The notes under the pieces were generated by a model, which saw only the letters and a program-made list of their open reading frames with translations, was not told the DNA's origin and searched no databases. The translations under genes were made by a program, and so were the position numbers. Shown piece by piece: positions 1-6,450 of a DNA stretch of 8,167 nucleotides. Position 1 is the first letter of the stretch; every line of letters starts with the position of its first letter. This DNA comes from JBAXGE01 sp044344145 (GTDB lineage Bacteria > Planctomycetota > Phycisphaerae > WQYP01): positions 1 through 8,167 of the forward strand of contig JBIJDM010000127.1 in NCBI GenBank assembly GCA_044344145.1, in the 5' to 3' direction.

Positions 1-225
1 TTGCCCACCCCCTTACCCCCGCGCGGCGACCCCGAACGCTACACCCTCTGGCTGGACCAATTGGCCCTGATTAGCTACCACCAAAACCGCCGGCACGATG
101 TCCCCGGCCTGTGGCTACCCGCCCAAACCCTGACGCAATCCGCGCTGGAAACCGCACTGGCTGAATTTTTCGCCCCGACACCGGATTTGCCTCCTGAATC
201 ACCCCCGGAGGCGCCTCATGGCTAA
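1..225 (+). CDS. Small hypothetical protein upstream of xer, possibly 5'-truncated by the window
   Basis: An open frame runs from the first base of the window to a TAA at 223-225. It gives up to 74 residues if the TTG at base 1 is the start; the true start may lie upstream, so completeness cannot be judged. I do not recognise the family. The visible protein has a helical first part with WLDQLALISYH (about residues 17-27), a likely amphipathic second helix near residues 44-57 (ALETALAEFFAP), and a Pro/Glu-rich tail. Codon use is like that of the next gene, with C-rich third positions, which supports real coding. Its 3' end overlaps the recombinase start by 8 bases (218-225), and the Shine-Dalgarno of the recombinase lies inside it, which suggests translational coupling. 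No domain, signal peptide or membrane segment is evident. Confidence 0.5.
   Translation: MPTPLPPRGDPERYTLWLDQLALISYHQNRRHDVPGLWLPAQTLTQSALETALAEFFAPTPDLPPESPPEAPHG
207..211 (+). promoter_or_regulatory. Shine-Dalgarno GGAGG of the xer gene
   Basis: GGAGG lies 6 bases before the ATG at 218 and fixes the recombinase start even though that start falls inside the preceding ORF. The arrangement fits translational coupling between the two genes. Confidence 0.75.
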
Positions 226-1159
226 ATTCGCCATCCCCACGCTGGCCACACTCCCACCCGCCGATATTAAAGCCATCCAGCGGTTCACCGCCTTCTGTGC
301 CATGGAACTCGGCCTCGCCGAACTCACCGTCGCGGCCTACGAACTCGACCTGCGCGATTTCGCCGGCTATTGCCGCGCCCAAAAACTCTCCGGCATGGTC
401 GCCGCCGATGTGGATACCGTCACCGCCTTCATCCGCATGCTCCACCAGCAGCGCCAGGCCGCCTTCAAAACCATCCTGCGCCGCACCGCCTGCCTGCGCA
501 TGTTCTTCCGCTTCGCCCTCAACCGGGGGCTGTGCCCGTCGAACCCCACCGCGCTACTCGACCCGCCCCAGTTGGGCCGTCAACTCCCCGCCACGCTGGG
601 CATCAACACCATGGAGCAGTTACTCGCCGCCGTGGATGACCACGAACGTCTCGCCCTGCGCGACCGCGCCATTCTGGAATTGTTCTACGCCTCAGGCCTG
701 CGCGCCAGCGAATTGGCCGATCTGCAAACCGGCGATGTGCATTTCGCCATGGGCGCTGTGCGGGTACTGGGCAAAGGCAGCAAGGAACGCATCGTCCCCC
801 TCGGCCATCCCGCGCAGGTGGCCATGTTGAGTTATCAAAAACAACTCCGGCCCACCCTGGTCGCCGCCGCCGCGGGCCGCGACTCCAGCGCCTTTTTCCT
901 CTCCCGCAGCGGCCAGAATATCACCCGCGTGGTCTGCTGGCAGATTGTCGTCAAATATGGCCGCAAGGCCGGCTTGGCCCATGTCCATCCCCACATGCTC
1001 CGCCACACCTTTGCCACCCATCTGCTCCACGGCGGTGCCGACCTGCGCATCGTGCAGGAACTCCTCGGCCATGCCGACATCGGCACCACCCAAATCTACA
1101 CCCACGTGGATACCGAGCGTCTGAAACAAATCCACACCAAACACCACCCGCGTGCCTGA
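218..1159 (+). CDS. xerC: Tyrosine recombinase of the XerC/XerD type
   Basis: This 313-residue protein has the length and two-domain layout of Xer site-specific recombinases, which resolve chromosome dimers at dif during cell division. The N-terminal core-binding (SAM-like) domain spans about residues 15-115. The catalytic domain follows, with the full set of active-site residues visible: Arg162 in GLRASEL, Lys186 in GKGSKER, His259 and Arg262 in HMLRH, His285 in LLGHADIGTT, and the nucleophile Tyr294 in IYTHV. The start is set by GGAGG six bases upstream. It overlaps the preceding small ORF by 8 bases and is followed after 6 bases by a DNA glycosylase gene. No dif-like site was seen in the window. 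The sequence alone does not separate XerC from XerD or from a phage-type integrase with Xer architecture, so the symbol is tentative. The family call is very secure. Confidence 0.93.
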   Translation: MAKFAIPTLATLPPADIKAIQRFTAFCAMELGLAELTVAAYELDLRDFAGYCRAQKLSGMVAADVDTVTAFIRMLHQQRQAAFKTILRRTACLRMFFRFALNRGLCPSNPTALLDPPQLGRQLPATLGINTMEQLLAAVDDHERLALRDRAILELFYASGLRASELADLQTGDVHFAMGAVRVLGKGSKERIVPLGHPAQVAMLSYQKQLRPTLVAAAAGRDSSAFFLSRSGQNITRVVCWQIVVKYGRKAGLAHVHPHMLRHTFATHLLHGGADLRIVQELLGHADIGTTQIYTHVDTERLKQIHTKHHPRA

Positions 1160-1165
1160 GGCTCT

Positions 1166-1798
1166 ATGTGGTATTTTCGCACCCAACCCGCTCCCCTCTG
1201 GCCGTCTGGCGCTAAATTCCTCGCCACGGTGGACCCGACCATGGCCCGGCTGGTGAAAACCGTCACGCCCTGCACCCTGGGCCCGCGCCGTGATTACTTT
1301 GTCTGTCTGGCCAGTGCGATTTTCAACCAGCAGATATCCATGGCCGCTGCCGCCAAAATCTTCGCCCGTTATCGCGCCCGGTTTCCCGGCCATCGCCCAA
1401 CCCCGGCCGGTACCCTAAAGATCAGCCAGACTGAGCTCCGCACCAAGATCGGCCTGTCCCGCTCCAAAGCCGACTACCTCCACGCCCTGGCCACGCATTT
1501 TCACACCGGCCAGATCGTGGGCCGCAAACTCCGCCATCTCAGCGATGCCGAAATTATCACCGCCCTCACCGCCATCCGCGGCATCGGCGTCTGGTCGGCG
1601 GAGATGTTCCTGATTTTCTGCCTCAATCGCCCCGATGTCTGGCCCGTGGATGACTTGGGCCTGCGCCGCGGAGTACAATTAGCCTACCGCATGCCCGCGC
1701 TGCCTTCGGCCCGGGAACTGCGCACCCTCGGGACCCGTTATGCCCCGTGGCGCAGCCTCGCCACCTGGTATTTCTGGGCCATGCAGGGAGAAAAATAA
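1166..1798 (+). CDS. DNA-3-methyladenine glycosylase, AlkA-like (HhH-GPD superfamily)
   Basis: The 210-residue protein matches the short, bacterial AlkA-like glycosylases that remove alkylated purines (3-methyladenine and related bases) in base-excision repair. It lacks the N-terminal extra domain of E. coli AlkA. The helix-hairpin-helix is at about residues 135-147 (IRGIGVWSAEM). It is followed by the conserved Pro-Val-Asp-Asp block in which Asp163 should be the catalytic residue, aligning with Asp238 of E. coli AlkA. The C-terminal YAPWRSLATWYFW is typical of the family. No Cys cluster for an iron-sulfur centre, as in MutY or Nth, is present, which argues against those relatives. The ATG lies 6 bases after the xer stop, with GAGG overlapping that stop but only 4 bases from the ATG, a weak ribosome site that fits re-initiation. 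Its TAA shares a base with the next ATG. Exact substrate range is inferred, not seen. Confidence 0.88.
   Translation: MWYFRTQPAPLWPSGAKFLATVDPTMARLVKTVTPCTLGPRRDYFVCLASAIFNQQISMAAAAKIFARYRARFPGHRPTPAGTLKISQTELRTKIGLSRSKADYLHALATHFHTGQIVGRKLRHLSDAEIITALTAIRGIGVWSAEMFLIFCLNRPDVWPVDDLGLRRGVQLAYRMPALPSARELRTLGTRYAPWRSLATWYFWAMQGEK
1785..1790 (+). promoter_or_regulatory. Shine-Dalgarno AGGGAG of the prenyltransferase gene
   Basis: AGGGAG lies 7 bases before the ATG at 1798. It selects that ATG over the upstream in-frame start at 1747, which would place 17 extra residues inside the glycosylase gene. Confidence 0.7.
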
Positions 1799-2706
1799 TG
1801 TCCGGATTTGTGCGCTTGGCCACCTTCCTCGATCTGATTAAGTTCACGCATTCCATCTTTGCGCTGCCCTTCGCCCTCTTCGCCACCGTCATCGGGATCA
1901 AGCACACCTGGTCCACCGCGCCGGCACATCAGTGGCTCGGTCGGCTGGGCCTGATCGTCCTCGCCATGATCATCGCCCGCACCGTGGCCATGACCGTCAA
2001 CCGCCTCGCCGACCGCGCCCTCGATGCCGCCAACCCCCGCACTGCTCAGCGCCCCAGCGTCACCGGCAGCGTGTCCCCCTTCTTCATGCGGGCCATCATC
2101 ATCATGGGCACCCTCGGCTTCGCGCTGGTTGCCAGTGCCTTCTGGTGGCTCTACGCCAACCCCTGGCCCACCTTGCTGGCCCTTCCTGTGCTGGGCTGGC
2201 TGGCCCTCTACAGCTACACCAAACGCGCCACGTGGCTGTGTCATTATGTGCTGGGCATCAGTCTCGCCCTGGCGCCACTCGCCGCATGGATAGCCTTGGT
2301 CCCGCCCTATGGCCCGCTGTGGGATATGCGGGTGCTGCTCCTCGCCGGGGCGGTGGTCTTCTGGGTGACGGGCTTTGATATTCTCTACGCCCTGCAGGAC
2401 GAGGATTTCGACCGCCAGCATCGCCTCCACTCTATCCCCGCCCGTTTTGGCCGCACCCGGGCCCTCTGGATTTCCCGCCTCAGTCACATCGTGACCATCG
2501 GCTTCCTGATCGCCTTGGGCTGGTGGGGGGGGCTGCATGGCATTTACTGGCTTGGTTGTGCGCTGGCCGTGGCGCTGCTGGGCTTCGAGCAATCCCTGGT
2601 CTCGCCGCGCGATATTTCCAAGGTCAATATCGCGTTCATGACCGTCAATGGTTGGTTGGGGATGCTCTATTGTGCGCTGGGAATACTCGCCGCACTCTGG
2701 GCCTGA
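1798..2706 (+). CDS. mqnP: UbiA-family prenyltransferase, MqnP / 4-hydroxybenzoate polyprenyltransferase-like
   Basis: This 302-residue integral membrane protein belongs to the UbiA family, which joins a polyprenyl diphosphate to an aromatic ring. Both Asp-rich, Mg-diphosphate-binding motifs are present: Asn68-Arg-x-x-Asp72-x-x-x-Asp76 followed by NPRTAQRP, and Asp201-x-x-x-Asp205 in YALQDEDFD. Several hydrophobic segments suit the usual nine-helix fold. The start IKFTHSIFALPFAL and the NPRT motif are typical of the subgroup often annotated as putative 4-hydroxybenzoate polyprenyltransferase, which in bacteria with the futalosine route acts in menaquinone synthesis as MqnP. No other ubi or mqn gene is in the window, so the choice between ubiquinone and menaquinone is inference. 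The ATG sits in the overlapping TAATG of the glycosylase stop, with a good Shine-Dalgarno. It converges on a minus-strand gene with only 3 bases between the stops and no visible terminator. Confidence 0.9.
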   Translation: MSGFVRLATFLDLIKFTHSIFALPFALFATVIGIKHTWSTAPAHQWLGRLGLIVLAMIIARTVAMTVNRLADRALDAANPRTAQRPSVTGSVSPFFMRAIIIMGTLGFALVASAFWWLYANPWPTLLALPVLGWLALYSYTKRATWLCHYVLGISLALAPLAAWIALVPPYGPLWDMRVLLLAGAVVFWVTGFDILYALQDEDFDRQHRLHSIPARFGRTRALWISRLSHIVTIGFLIALGWWGGLHGIYWLGCALAVALLGFEQSLVSPRDISKVNIAFMTVNGWLGMLYCALGILAALWA

Positions 2707-2709
2707 GGA

Positions 2710-3432
2710 CTACTGCTGCTGCGACCAGATCAGGGCATAAATCAAAATGGATACCGCGCCCAAGGCCAGCCCCGACATAATCAGCGCCACGCCCACCAGC
2801 CAATGCCGCCGCCGCCGACTCTTGTCCACCCACGCCTCCACCTGCATGGATGTGGCGGTATAGCTGTCGCGTAATTGTTCCAGACATTCCACCGCGTGGC
2901 TGTTGGCCTGTTGCAGCCGATCCAGCATCAGGCTGAAGCGGTTGAACGACTCCACCAACTGGCGGTCAATTTCGTTGCTCATTTCGATTTGTTCACGGAT
3001 CGCCTGCAGCATCACCGTGTGGTCTTTGCCCTTGGTCACCCCGGCCATCACGTCATTGAGTTTCTGCTGTTGCTGGGCGTGCAGCGTCAGGCGGTCGTTG
3101 ATAATCCGCAGCATATCCGTCTGCATCTGGCTGGTCTGCGGCAAGGCTTCCGCGGCATGCGGAATCGTGGCCATGCGGGCCAGGAATTCCTGCTGGATCT
3201 GCGTCTGCCCGTCCAGCGTCTCGCGCAGTTGCTGCACGGTGACAATCAGGGCGTCATAGCTTTGCTGTAACCGATAGGTGGATGGCTCCATCCCATACGA
3301 CATTCCCACCCGCCCCAGCACCGGGTCGGCGACATCGGTCCCCGTGGCCCCCAGCGCGGTATGCGCCTGCCCCTGATGCCGTTGGGCTTCGGGACGCTGC
3401 CACAGATTACGCAAACCTTTGAGCAAACTCAT
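2710..3432 (-). CDS. Coiled-coil protein with a C-terminal membrane anchor, function unknown
   Basis: I recognise no named family. The 240-residue protein has a short basic N-terminus (MSLLKGLRNLWQRP), then long Gln/Leu-rich helical stretches (about residues 55-200) suited to coiled coil, a basic patch KSRRRRHW near 205-212, and one strongly hydrophobic segment to about 236 (LVGVALIMSGLALGAVSILI), followed by a few residues. No N-terminal signal is seen, so a tail-anchored topology with the coiled coil in the cytoplasm is likely. Similar architectures are known to me from planctomycete-type genomes, where they are uncharacterised. The ATG at 3432 is preferred: GGAG lies 5 bases upstream, and the predicted transcription start from the extended -10 at 3465-3473 falls at about 3458. 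That excludes the in-frame GTG at 3459. The gene is transcribed separately from the lipoprotein gene behind it. Confidence 0.8.
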   Translation of the reverse strand: MSLLKGLRNLWQRPEAQRHQGQAHTALGATGTDVADPVLGRVGMSYGMEPSTYRLQQSYDALIVTVQQLRETLDGQTQIQQEFLARMATIPHAAEALPQTSQMQTDMLRIINDRLTLHAQQQQKLNDVMAGVTKGKDHTVMLQAIREQIEMSNEIDRQLVESFNRFSLMLDRLQQANSHAVECLEQLRDSYTATSMQVEAWVDKSRRRRHWLVGVALIMSGLALGAVSILIYALIWSQQQ

Positions 3433-3464
3433 AAGCACTCCAGAGGCTAACCGATACACCTTTG

Positions 3465-3473
3465 ATTATATCA
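3465..3473 (-). promoter_or_regulatory. Extended -10 promoter of the coiled-coil gene
   Basis: On the minus strand this reads TGATATAAT, a perfect TATAAT with the TG of an extended -10 element. No good -35 is found at 16-18 bases, which is usual for extended -10 promoters. The predicted start near 3458 leaves a leader of about 26 bases before the ATG at 3432. Confidence 0.6.
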
Positions 3474-3520
3474 CTAATACCAATATAGGTGCTACTTTAT
3501 CCCGTTAGATGAAAATCCAA

Positions 3521-3555
3521 TAAAGAAAAAGACGCGACCTCATGGCCGCGTCTTT
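3521..3555 (-). terminator. Rho-independent terminator of the lipoprotein gene
   Basis: A 9-bp perfect stem (3528-3536 with 3547-3555, AAAGACGCG/CGCGTCTTT), extended by two G-C pairs after one mismatch, closes a 4-base loop. Read on the minus strand, it begins 26 bases after the stop at 3581-3583 and is followed by a T-rich tail (TTTTTCTTTA). It separates the lipoprotein gene from the next minus-strand gene. Confidence 0.88.
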
Positions 3556-3580
3556 CGTAAATCAGGATTTTACCGTCCGG

Positions 3581-5239
3581 TTACTTCAAATAGTTCAGCT
3601 CAGGTCCAAGGTTGGGATTCAGTTCGATGGCCTTCGCCGCGGCTTCCGCCGATTGCGTTTGGGCCGTCAGATCGCCATTGGCCACAAAAATGGCCCGGTT
3701 GATGACGGCCGTCAGCGACAGACCCATCCAACGCGGGGCGGCGTATTCCGGCATATTGATGCCCTGCGCGGTTTCCAGATTCGCAATCGCCTTCCGCCAG
3801 GCTTCCAAGGCCTTTTCCTTCGGGGCTGCGGGGCTGCTGGCGGGCGGGGTGGTGGCGTTCAAGGACACATCCACACCCGTTTCGGTACCGGCCCGGGTCA
3901 ACGATCCCTGCGTGGCGGATTCCAGCCGGTCGGCCAGATCCACAATCATGTTCACCTGCCCGACCATAAAGTTCGCCGTGGCCAGTTGCACCAGCAGCAG
4001 CGCTTCGCCATCCTGCTGTTGCGAGGCCACAAAGCGGGGGTCCTGCCGGGCGGTGGCTTCTTTGTATTGCTCGGAACTCGACATCATGGTCCGGTAGGCC
4101 TTGCGGGCATCGAACGCCTTTTGGAAGGCGTCGCGGCTGGCTTCCGCGGCAGTCAGCGCCGCTTCACGGGCGGCCTGGAACTTGCGGTTGATGAGGCGGA
4201 AGTCGTCGTATTTCTTCACCGCCGGATCGGTGCCGGTGGTCAGCAAGGTCACGTTCAACTGTTTGATTTTTTCGATCTGGGCGGCAGTGATCTCTTCCAA
4301 TTGCTTGCGGGCTTTGAGCTCTTTGCCCAAGGCTTCCAGATCGCGGGTGACCTTGGTCAGATTCACCTGCGCGGTTTCGGCGTCATACAGCGCCGCGTCC
4401 ATCTGCGGGATCAGGATGCCCAACTGCGCCTGGGCGGCCAGTACCAGCTTCATGGATGCGCCGGCCTTTTCCTGGGCCGCGATGCCTTCCATACCCTTGA
4501 CCGTATCGGCCTGCATGCGTTCCGCACCGGCGGCGGCCTGCAACTGGGTGATCTCGCCGCGCTTGGCCTCGACCTGCGTCTGCAGATTCTTGGCCGCTTC
4601 GGCGGCGTCGGTGCTGGTCTTGGTGCCGGCGGTGATCAGGGCTTGGATTTCTTCGATTTTCGCGGCGATCTGGGTGGAACCGGCCGTCAGGCCCGCTTCC
4701 AGAGTCTTGATCTGCCGGGCCTGGCTGGTGGCCATGTCCGCGTTGCGGGTCACGGCGGCGCTGGCTTTGATCATGTCGTTGAACAGTTCCTGCAGCCGGG
4801 TGAGGCGGGTGGCCGCGGCGCGGAAATCCACCTGGCCGGCGGTTTCCAGCACCTGCGCCGAGACTTCCTTGGGCAATTCCGGCAGGCCGTTGGCCTGATT
4901 CAGCAGGTCGCGGGCGGCTTTCAGGTCATCGAGAATATCTTTTTCCACCATCAGCGTGCTCTTGCCGGCGGCTTTATCCGCCACGATGGCATTGGCCAGC
5001 GCGTTCTTGTCCACTTTGGTCGTGTCGTTGTAAGTGCTTTCCGCGGCGACGCGATCGGCGAAGGCCTGCGTGGGGCGGGGGTCGCCGGCGGAGTTGGCCA
5101 GCTTGACGGCGTCGATGTTCTTTTCGGTCGCCTGCTGGGCCGACTGGTCCGCGACGGACGGGCCACAGCCCGTCAAGCCGACCACGCCACCAACGACCGC
5201 CAGTTGCAGCAACATACGTACTAAATTCTTACGGGTCAC
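3581..5239 (-). CDS. Large alpha-helical lipoprotein, function unknown
   Basis: The 552-residue protein has a basic N-terminus (MTRKNLVR), a hydrophobic stretch and the lipobox Leu-Thr-Gly-Cys25, so it is exported and lipid-modified by the Lgt/Lsp route. The mature part is Ala, Gln, Lys and Glu rich and almost wholly helical, with coiled-coil-like stretches around residues 190-360. The last 70 residues end in AAKAIELNPNLGPEL, which resembles half of a TPR repeat. No enzyme motif is visible. The GTG at 5239 is chosen because AAAGG lies 7 bases upstream and it supplies the charged n-region; the ATG eight codons later would lose it. It has its own predicted promoter and terminator and so is probably monocistronic. 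A structural or scaffolding role at the outer membrane or periplasm is only a guess. Confidence 0.85.
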   Translation of the reverse strand: MTRKNLVRMLLQLAVVGGVVGLTGCGPSVADQSAQQATEKNIDAVKLANSAGDPRPTQAFADRVAAESTYNDTTKVDKNALANAIVADKAAGKSTLMVEKDILDDLKAARDLLNQANGLPELPKEVSAQVLETAGQVDFRAAATRLTRLQELFNDMIKASAAVTRNADMATSQARQIKTLEAGLTAGSTQIAAKIEEIQALITAGTKTSTDAAEAAKNLQTQVEAKRGEITQLQAAAGAERMQADTVKGMEGIAAQEKAGASMKLVLAAQAQLGILIPQMDAALYDAETAQVNLTKVTRDLEALGKELKARKQLEEITAAQIEKIKQLNVTLLTTGTDPAVKKYDDFRLINRKFQAAREAALTAAEASRDAFQKAFDARKAYRTMMSSSEQYKEATARQDPRFVASQQQDGEALLLVQLATANFMVGQVNMIVDLADRLESATQGSLTRAGTETGVDVSLNATTPPASSPAAPKEKALEAWRKAIANLETAQGINMPEYAAPRWMGLSLTAVINRAIFVANGDLTAQTQSAEAAAKAIELNPNLGPELNYLK

Positions 5240-5359
5240 AGGCAGACCTTTCTATGAAGCGCTCGATGCATACCCGCCAACTGCACAGCTTGCGTTTCGA
5301 GGAGCCAATCAGGGCCCGAAACATCTGGCCGCCGGGAGCACGGGAAATTTGATGCTGTT

Positions 5360-5388
5360 TTTGTATCATTACCAGCCCGTTACGTCAA
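5360..5388 (-). promoter_or_regulatory. Likely promoter of the lipoprotein gene
   Basis: On the minus strand, TTGACG (5388-5383, five of six consensus bases) is separated by 17 bases from TACAAA (5365-5360, four of six). A TG in the extended -10 position precedes the TACAAA. Transcription would start near 5353 and leave a leader of about 114 bases before the GTG. I saw no clear hairpin or small ORF in that leader. Confidence 0.5.
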
Positions 5389-5433
5389 CCAAAAGGCCCG
5401 GTAAAACCGCGATTAATTTGCCCCCCACGGCCA

Positions 5434-5462
5434 CTGGCAAGAGCCCCCGGGGCGATTATACT
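5434..5462 (+). promoter_or_regulatory. Likely promoter of the LOG gene, placed for a leaderless mRNA
   Basis: CTGGCA (5434-5439, four of six -35 bases), a 17-base spacer and TATACT (5457-5462, five of six -10 bases) lie directly before the ATG at 5469. The -10 ends 6 bases from that ATG, so transcription should begin at or next to the start codon. Confidence 0.5.
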
Positions 5463-5468
5463 GTCGCC

Positions 5469-6053
5469 ATGAAACGAATTTGTGTCTATTGTGGTTCCAG
5501 TACCGGGCGCAACCCCGCCTTTACCCACGCGGCCCAGACGCTGGGGCGGGCGCTGGTGGCGGCGGATTGCCACCTGATTTATGGCGCGGGGAATGTGGGG
5601 CTGATGGGCGTGGTGGCGGATACCGTGCTGCAGCAGGGCGGGCAGGTGACGGGGGTGATCCCGCGGCACCTGATGGACAAGGAAGTGGGCCACCACGGGC
5701 TGCCGGACCTGCGGATTGTGGACTCGATGCATGAACGCAAGGCGATGATGGCGGAACTGGCGGACGGGTTTATCGCGCTGCCGGGCGGGTTTGGGACGCT
5801 GGAAGAACTGTTCGAAATCCTGACCTGGTCGCAACTGGGGCTGCACCAGAAGCCGGTGGGGCTGCTGAATACGGCGGGTTACTATGACCACCTGCTGAAA
5901 TTCCTGGACCACATGGTGGCGGAACAACTGCTGAAGCCCAAACAACGGGGGCTGCTGCTGACGGATACCGAGCCGGGGGGATTGCTGGGGCAGTTGCGGG
6001 GCTGGCGGGTGGAGCAGCATCCGAAGTGGATTCATCCGCTGGAAACGGAGTAA
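5469..6053 (+). CDS. LOG-family protein (cytokinin riboside 5'-monophosphate phosphoribohydrolase-like)
   Basis: This 194-residue Rossmann-fold protein belongs to the LOG family (TIGR00730). Its members cleave the N-glycosidic bond of nucleoside 5'-monophosphates to release the base and ribose 5-phosphate; many are mislabelled lysine decarboxylase. Family motifs in order are VYCGSS (6-11), YGAGNVGLMG (38-47), the SMHERK stretch with the likely catalytic Arg90 (86-91), and the signature PGGFGTLEE (105-113). In the second motif most relatives have Gly-Gly where this one has Gly-Ala. The start is at MKRICVYCGSS, the usual family N-terminus; the frame is open far upstream, but only as antisense to the lipoprotein gene. 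No convincing Shine-Dalgarno precedes the ATG, consistent with leaderless expression. Third positions are G-rich (GCG, CTG, GGG), unlike the C-rich genes at the left. The physiological substrate in this organism cannot be told. Confidence 0.92.
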   Translation: MKRICVYCGSSTGRNPAFTHAAQTLGRALVAADCHLIYGAGNVGLMGVVADTVLQQGGQVTGVIPRHLMDKEVGHHGLPDLRIVDSMHERKAMMAELADGFIALPGGFGTLEELFEILTWSQLGLHQKPVGLLNTAGYYDHLLKFLDHMVAEQLLKPKQRGLLLTDTEPGGLLGQLRGWRVEQHPKWIHPLETE

Positions 6054-6067
6054 ATACGGTAAATTGG

Positions 6068-6108
6068 CGCGCGCAAAAATGGGCAAAAAATGGACTTTTT
6101 TGCGCGCG
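6068..6108. repeat. Perfect 12-bp inverted repeat after the LOG gene
   Basis: CGCGCGCAAAAA (6068-6079) and its exact complement (6097-6108) flank a 17-base loop, starting 15 bases after the LOG stop. The A/T pairs sit next to the loop and no T-run follows, so it is not a classical terminator. It could still stall transcription or protect the 3' end of the mRNA. Confidence 0.75.
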
Positions 6109-6154
6109 AAAGCGCACAGGCAATTAAAGTGGGAAAGAAGTTTTTGGGATTTTT

Positions 6155-6183
6155 GGGGTGGTTGGGGGGTGGCCTGGGGTGGG
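6155..6183 (+). other. G-quadruplex motif
   Basis: Four G-runs (6155-6158, 6164-6169, 6176-6179, 6181-6183) with loops of 5, 6 and 1 bases meet the standard quadruplex rule. Two more runs follow at 6208-6212 and 6214-6219. They lie on the plus strand, so both DNA and any plus-strand transcript could fold. Confidence 0.6.
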
Positions 6184-6223
6184 AAAGTGGGTTTTTGGTG
6201 TGATATTGGGGGTGGGGGGTGTG

Positions 6224-6247
6224 CAATTGTTCCACGTGGCACAATTG
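6224..6247. promoter_or_regulatory. 24-bp near-perfect palindrome, parS-like core
   Basis: The 24 bases are self-complementary except for one mismatched pair (6231 with 6240), centred on CACGTG at 6233-6238. The inner 16 bases (6228-6243) read TGTTCCACGTGGCACA and match 13 of 16 positions of the B. subtilis-type parS TGTTTCACGTGAAACA, and all but one position of the palindromic variant TGTTCCACGTGGAACA. A perfect 12-bp palindrome, GCACAATTGTGC (6239-6250), overlaps its right side. No parA or parB gene is in the window, so a binding site for another dimeric regulator is also possible. Confidence 0.5.
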
Positions 6248-6450
6248 TGCGGGACAGGAGGCGCATGAAGTCGGGCGCGCGGGGGTATATGGGGCAAAAT
6301 GAAAAAAAGCGCACAGAATCGGTCATTTTTGCCTGATGAAAAGTGAAAATAACGATCGATCAATATAAATGGGTCGGTTGTAAGTGGCGGTTTTACAGTG
6401 GTTTACAAATCGTTCGTTAAGGCGAATGTGCGACTCATACATTTTGCCTA

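Noticed and set aside
1738..2592. A 284-codon minus-strand frame opposite the prenyltransferase gene
   Set aside because: Its product is Gly/Glu/His-rich low-complexity sequence, while the plus strand holds both UbiA Asp-rich motifs. It is a shadow.
3542..5224. A 560-codon open frame on the plus strand opposite the lipoprotein gene
   Set aside because: It is Gly/His/Arg-rich with no domain, and it mirrors a minus-strand gene that has a lipobox, ribosome site, promoter and terminator. It is an antisense shadow of high-GC coding DNA.
5034..5468. 145-codon upstream extension of the LOG gene
   Set aside because: It runs antisense through the start of the lipoprotein gene and its promoter, and the LOG family begins at the MKRICVYCGSS found at 5469.
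6109..6316. Direct repeat AAAGCGCACAG at 6109-6119 and 6306-6316
   Set aside because: Only 11 bases match and the flanks do not, so chance is a sufficient explanation.
6064..6336. Small plus-strand ORF of 90 codons after the LOG gene
   Set aside because: It begins in the inverted repeat with a TTG, crosses the G-rich tract and palindrome, and yields Trp/Gly-rich sequence without protein-like character.
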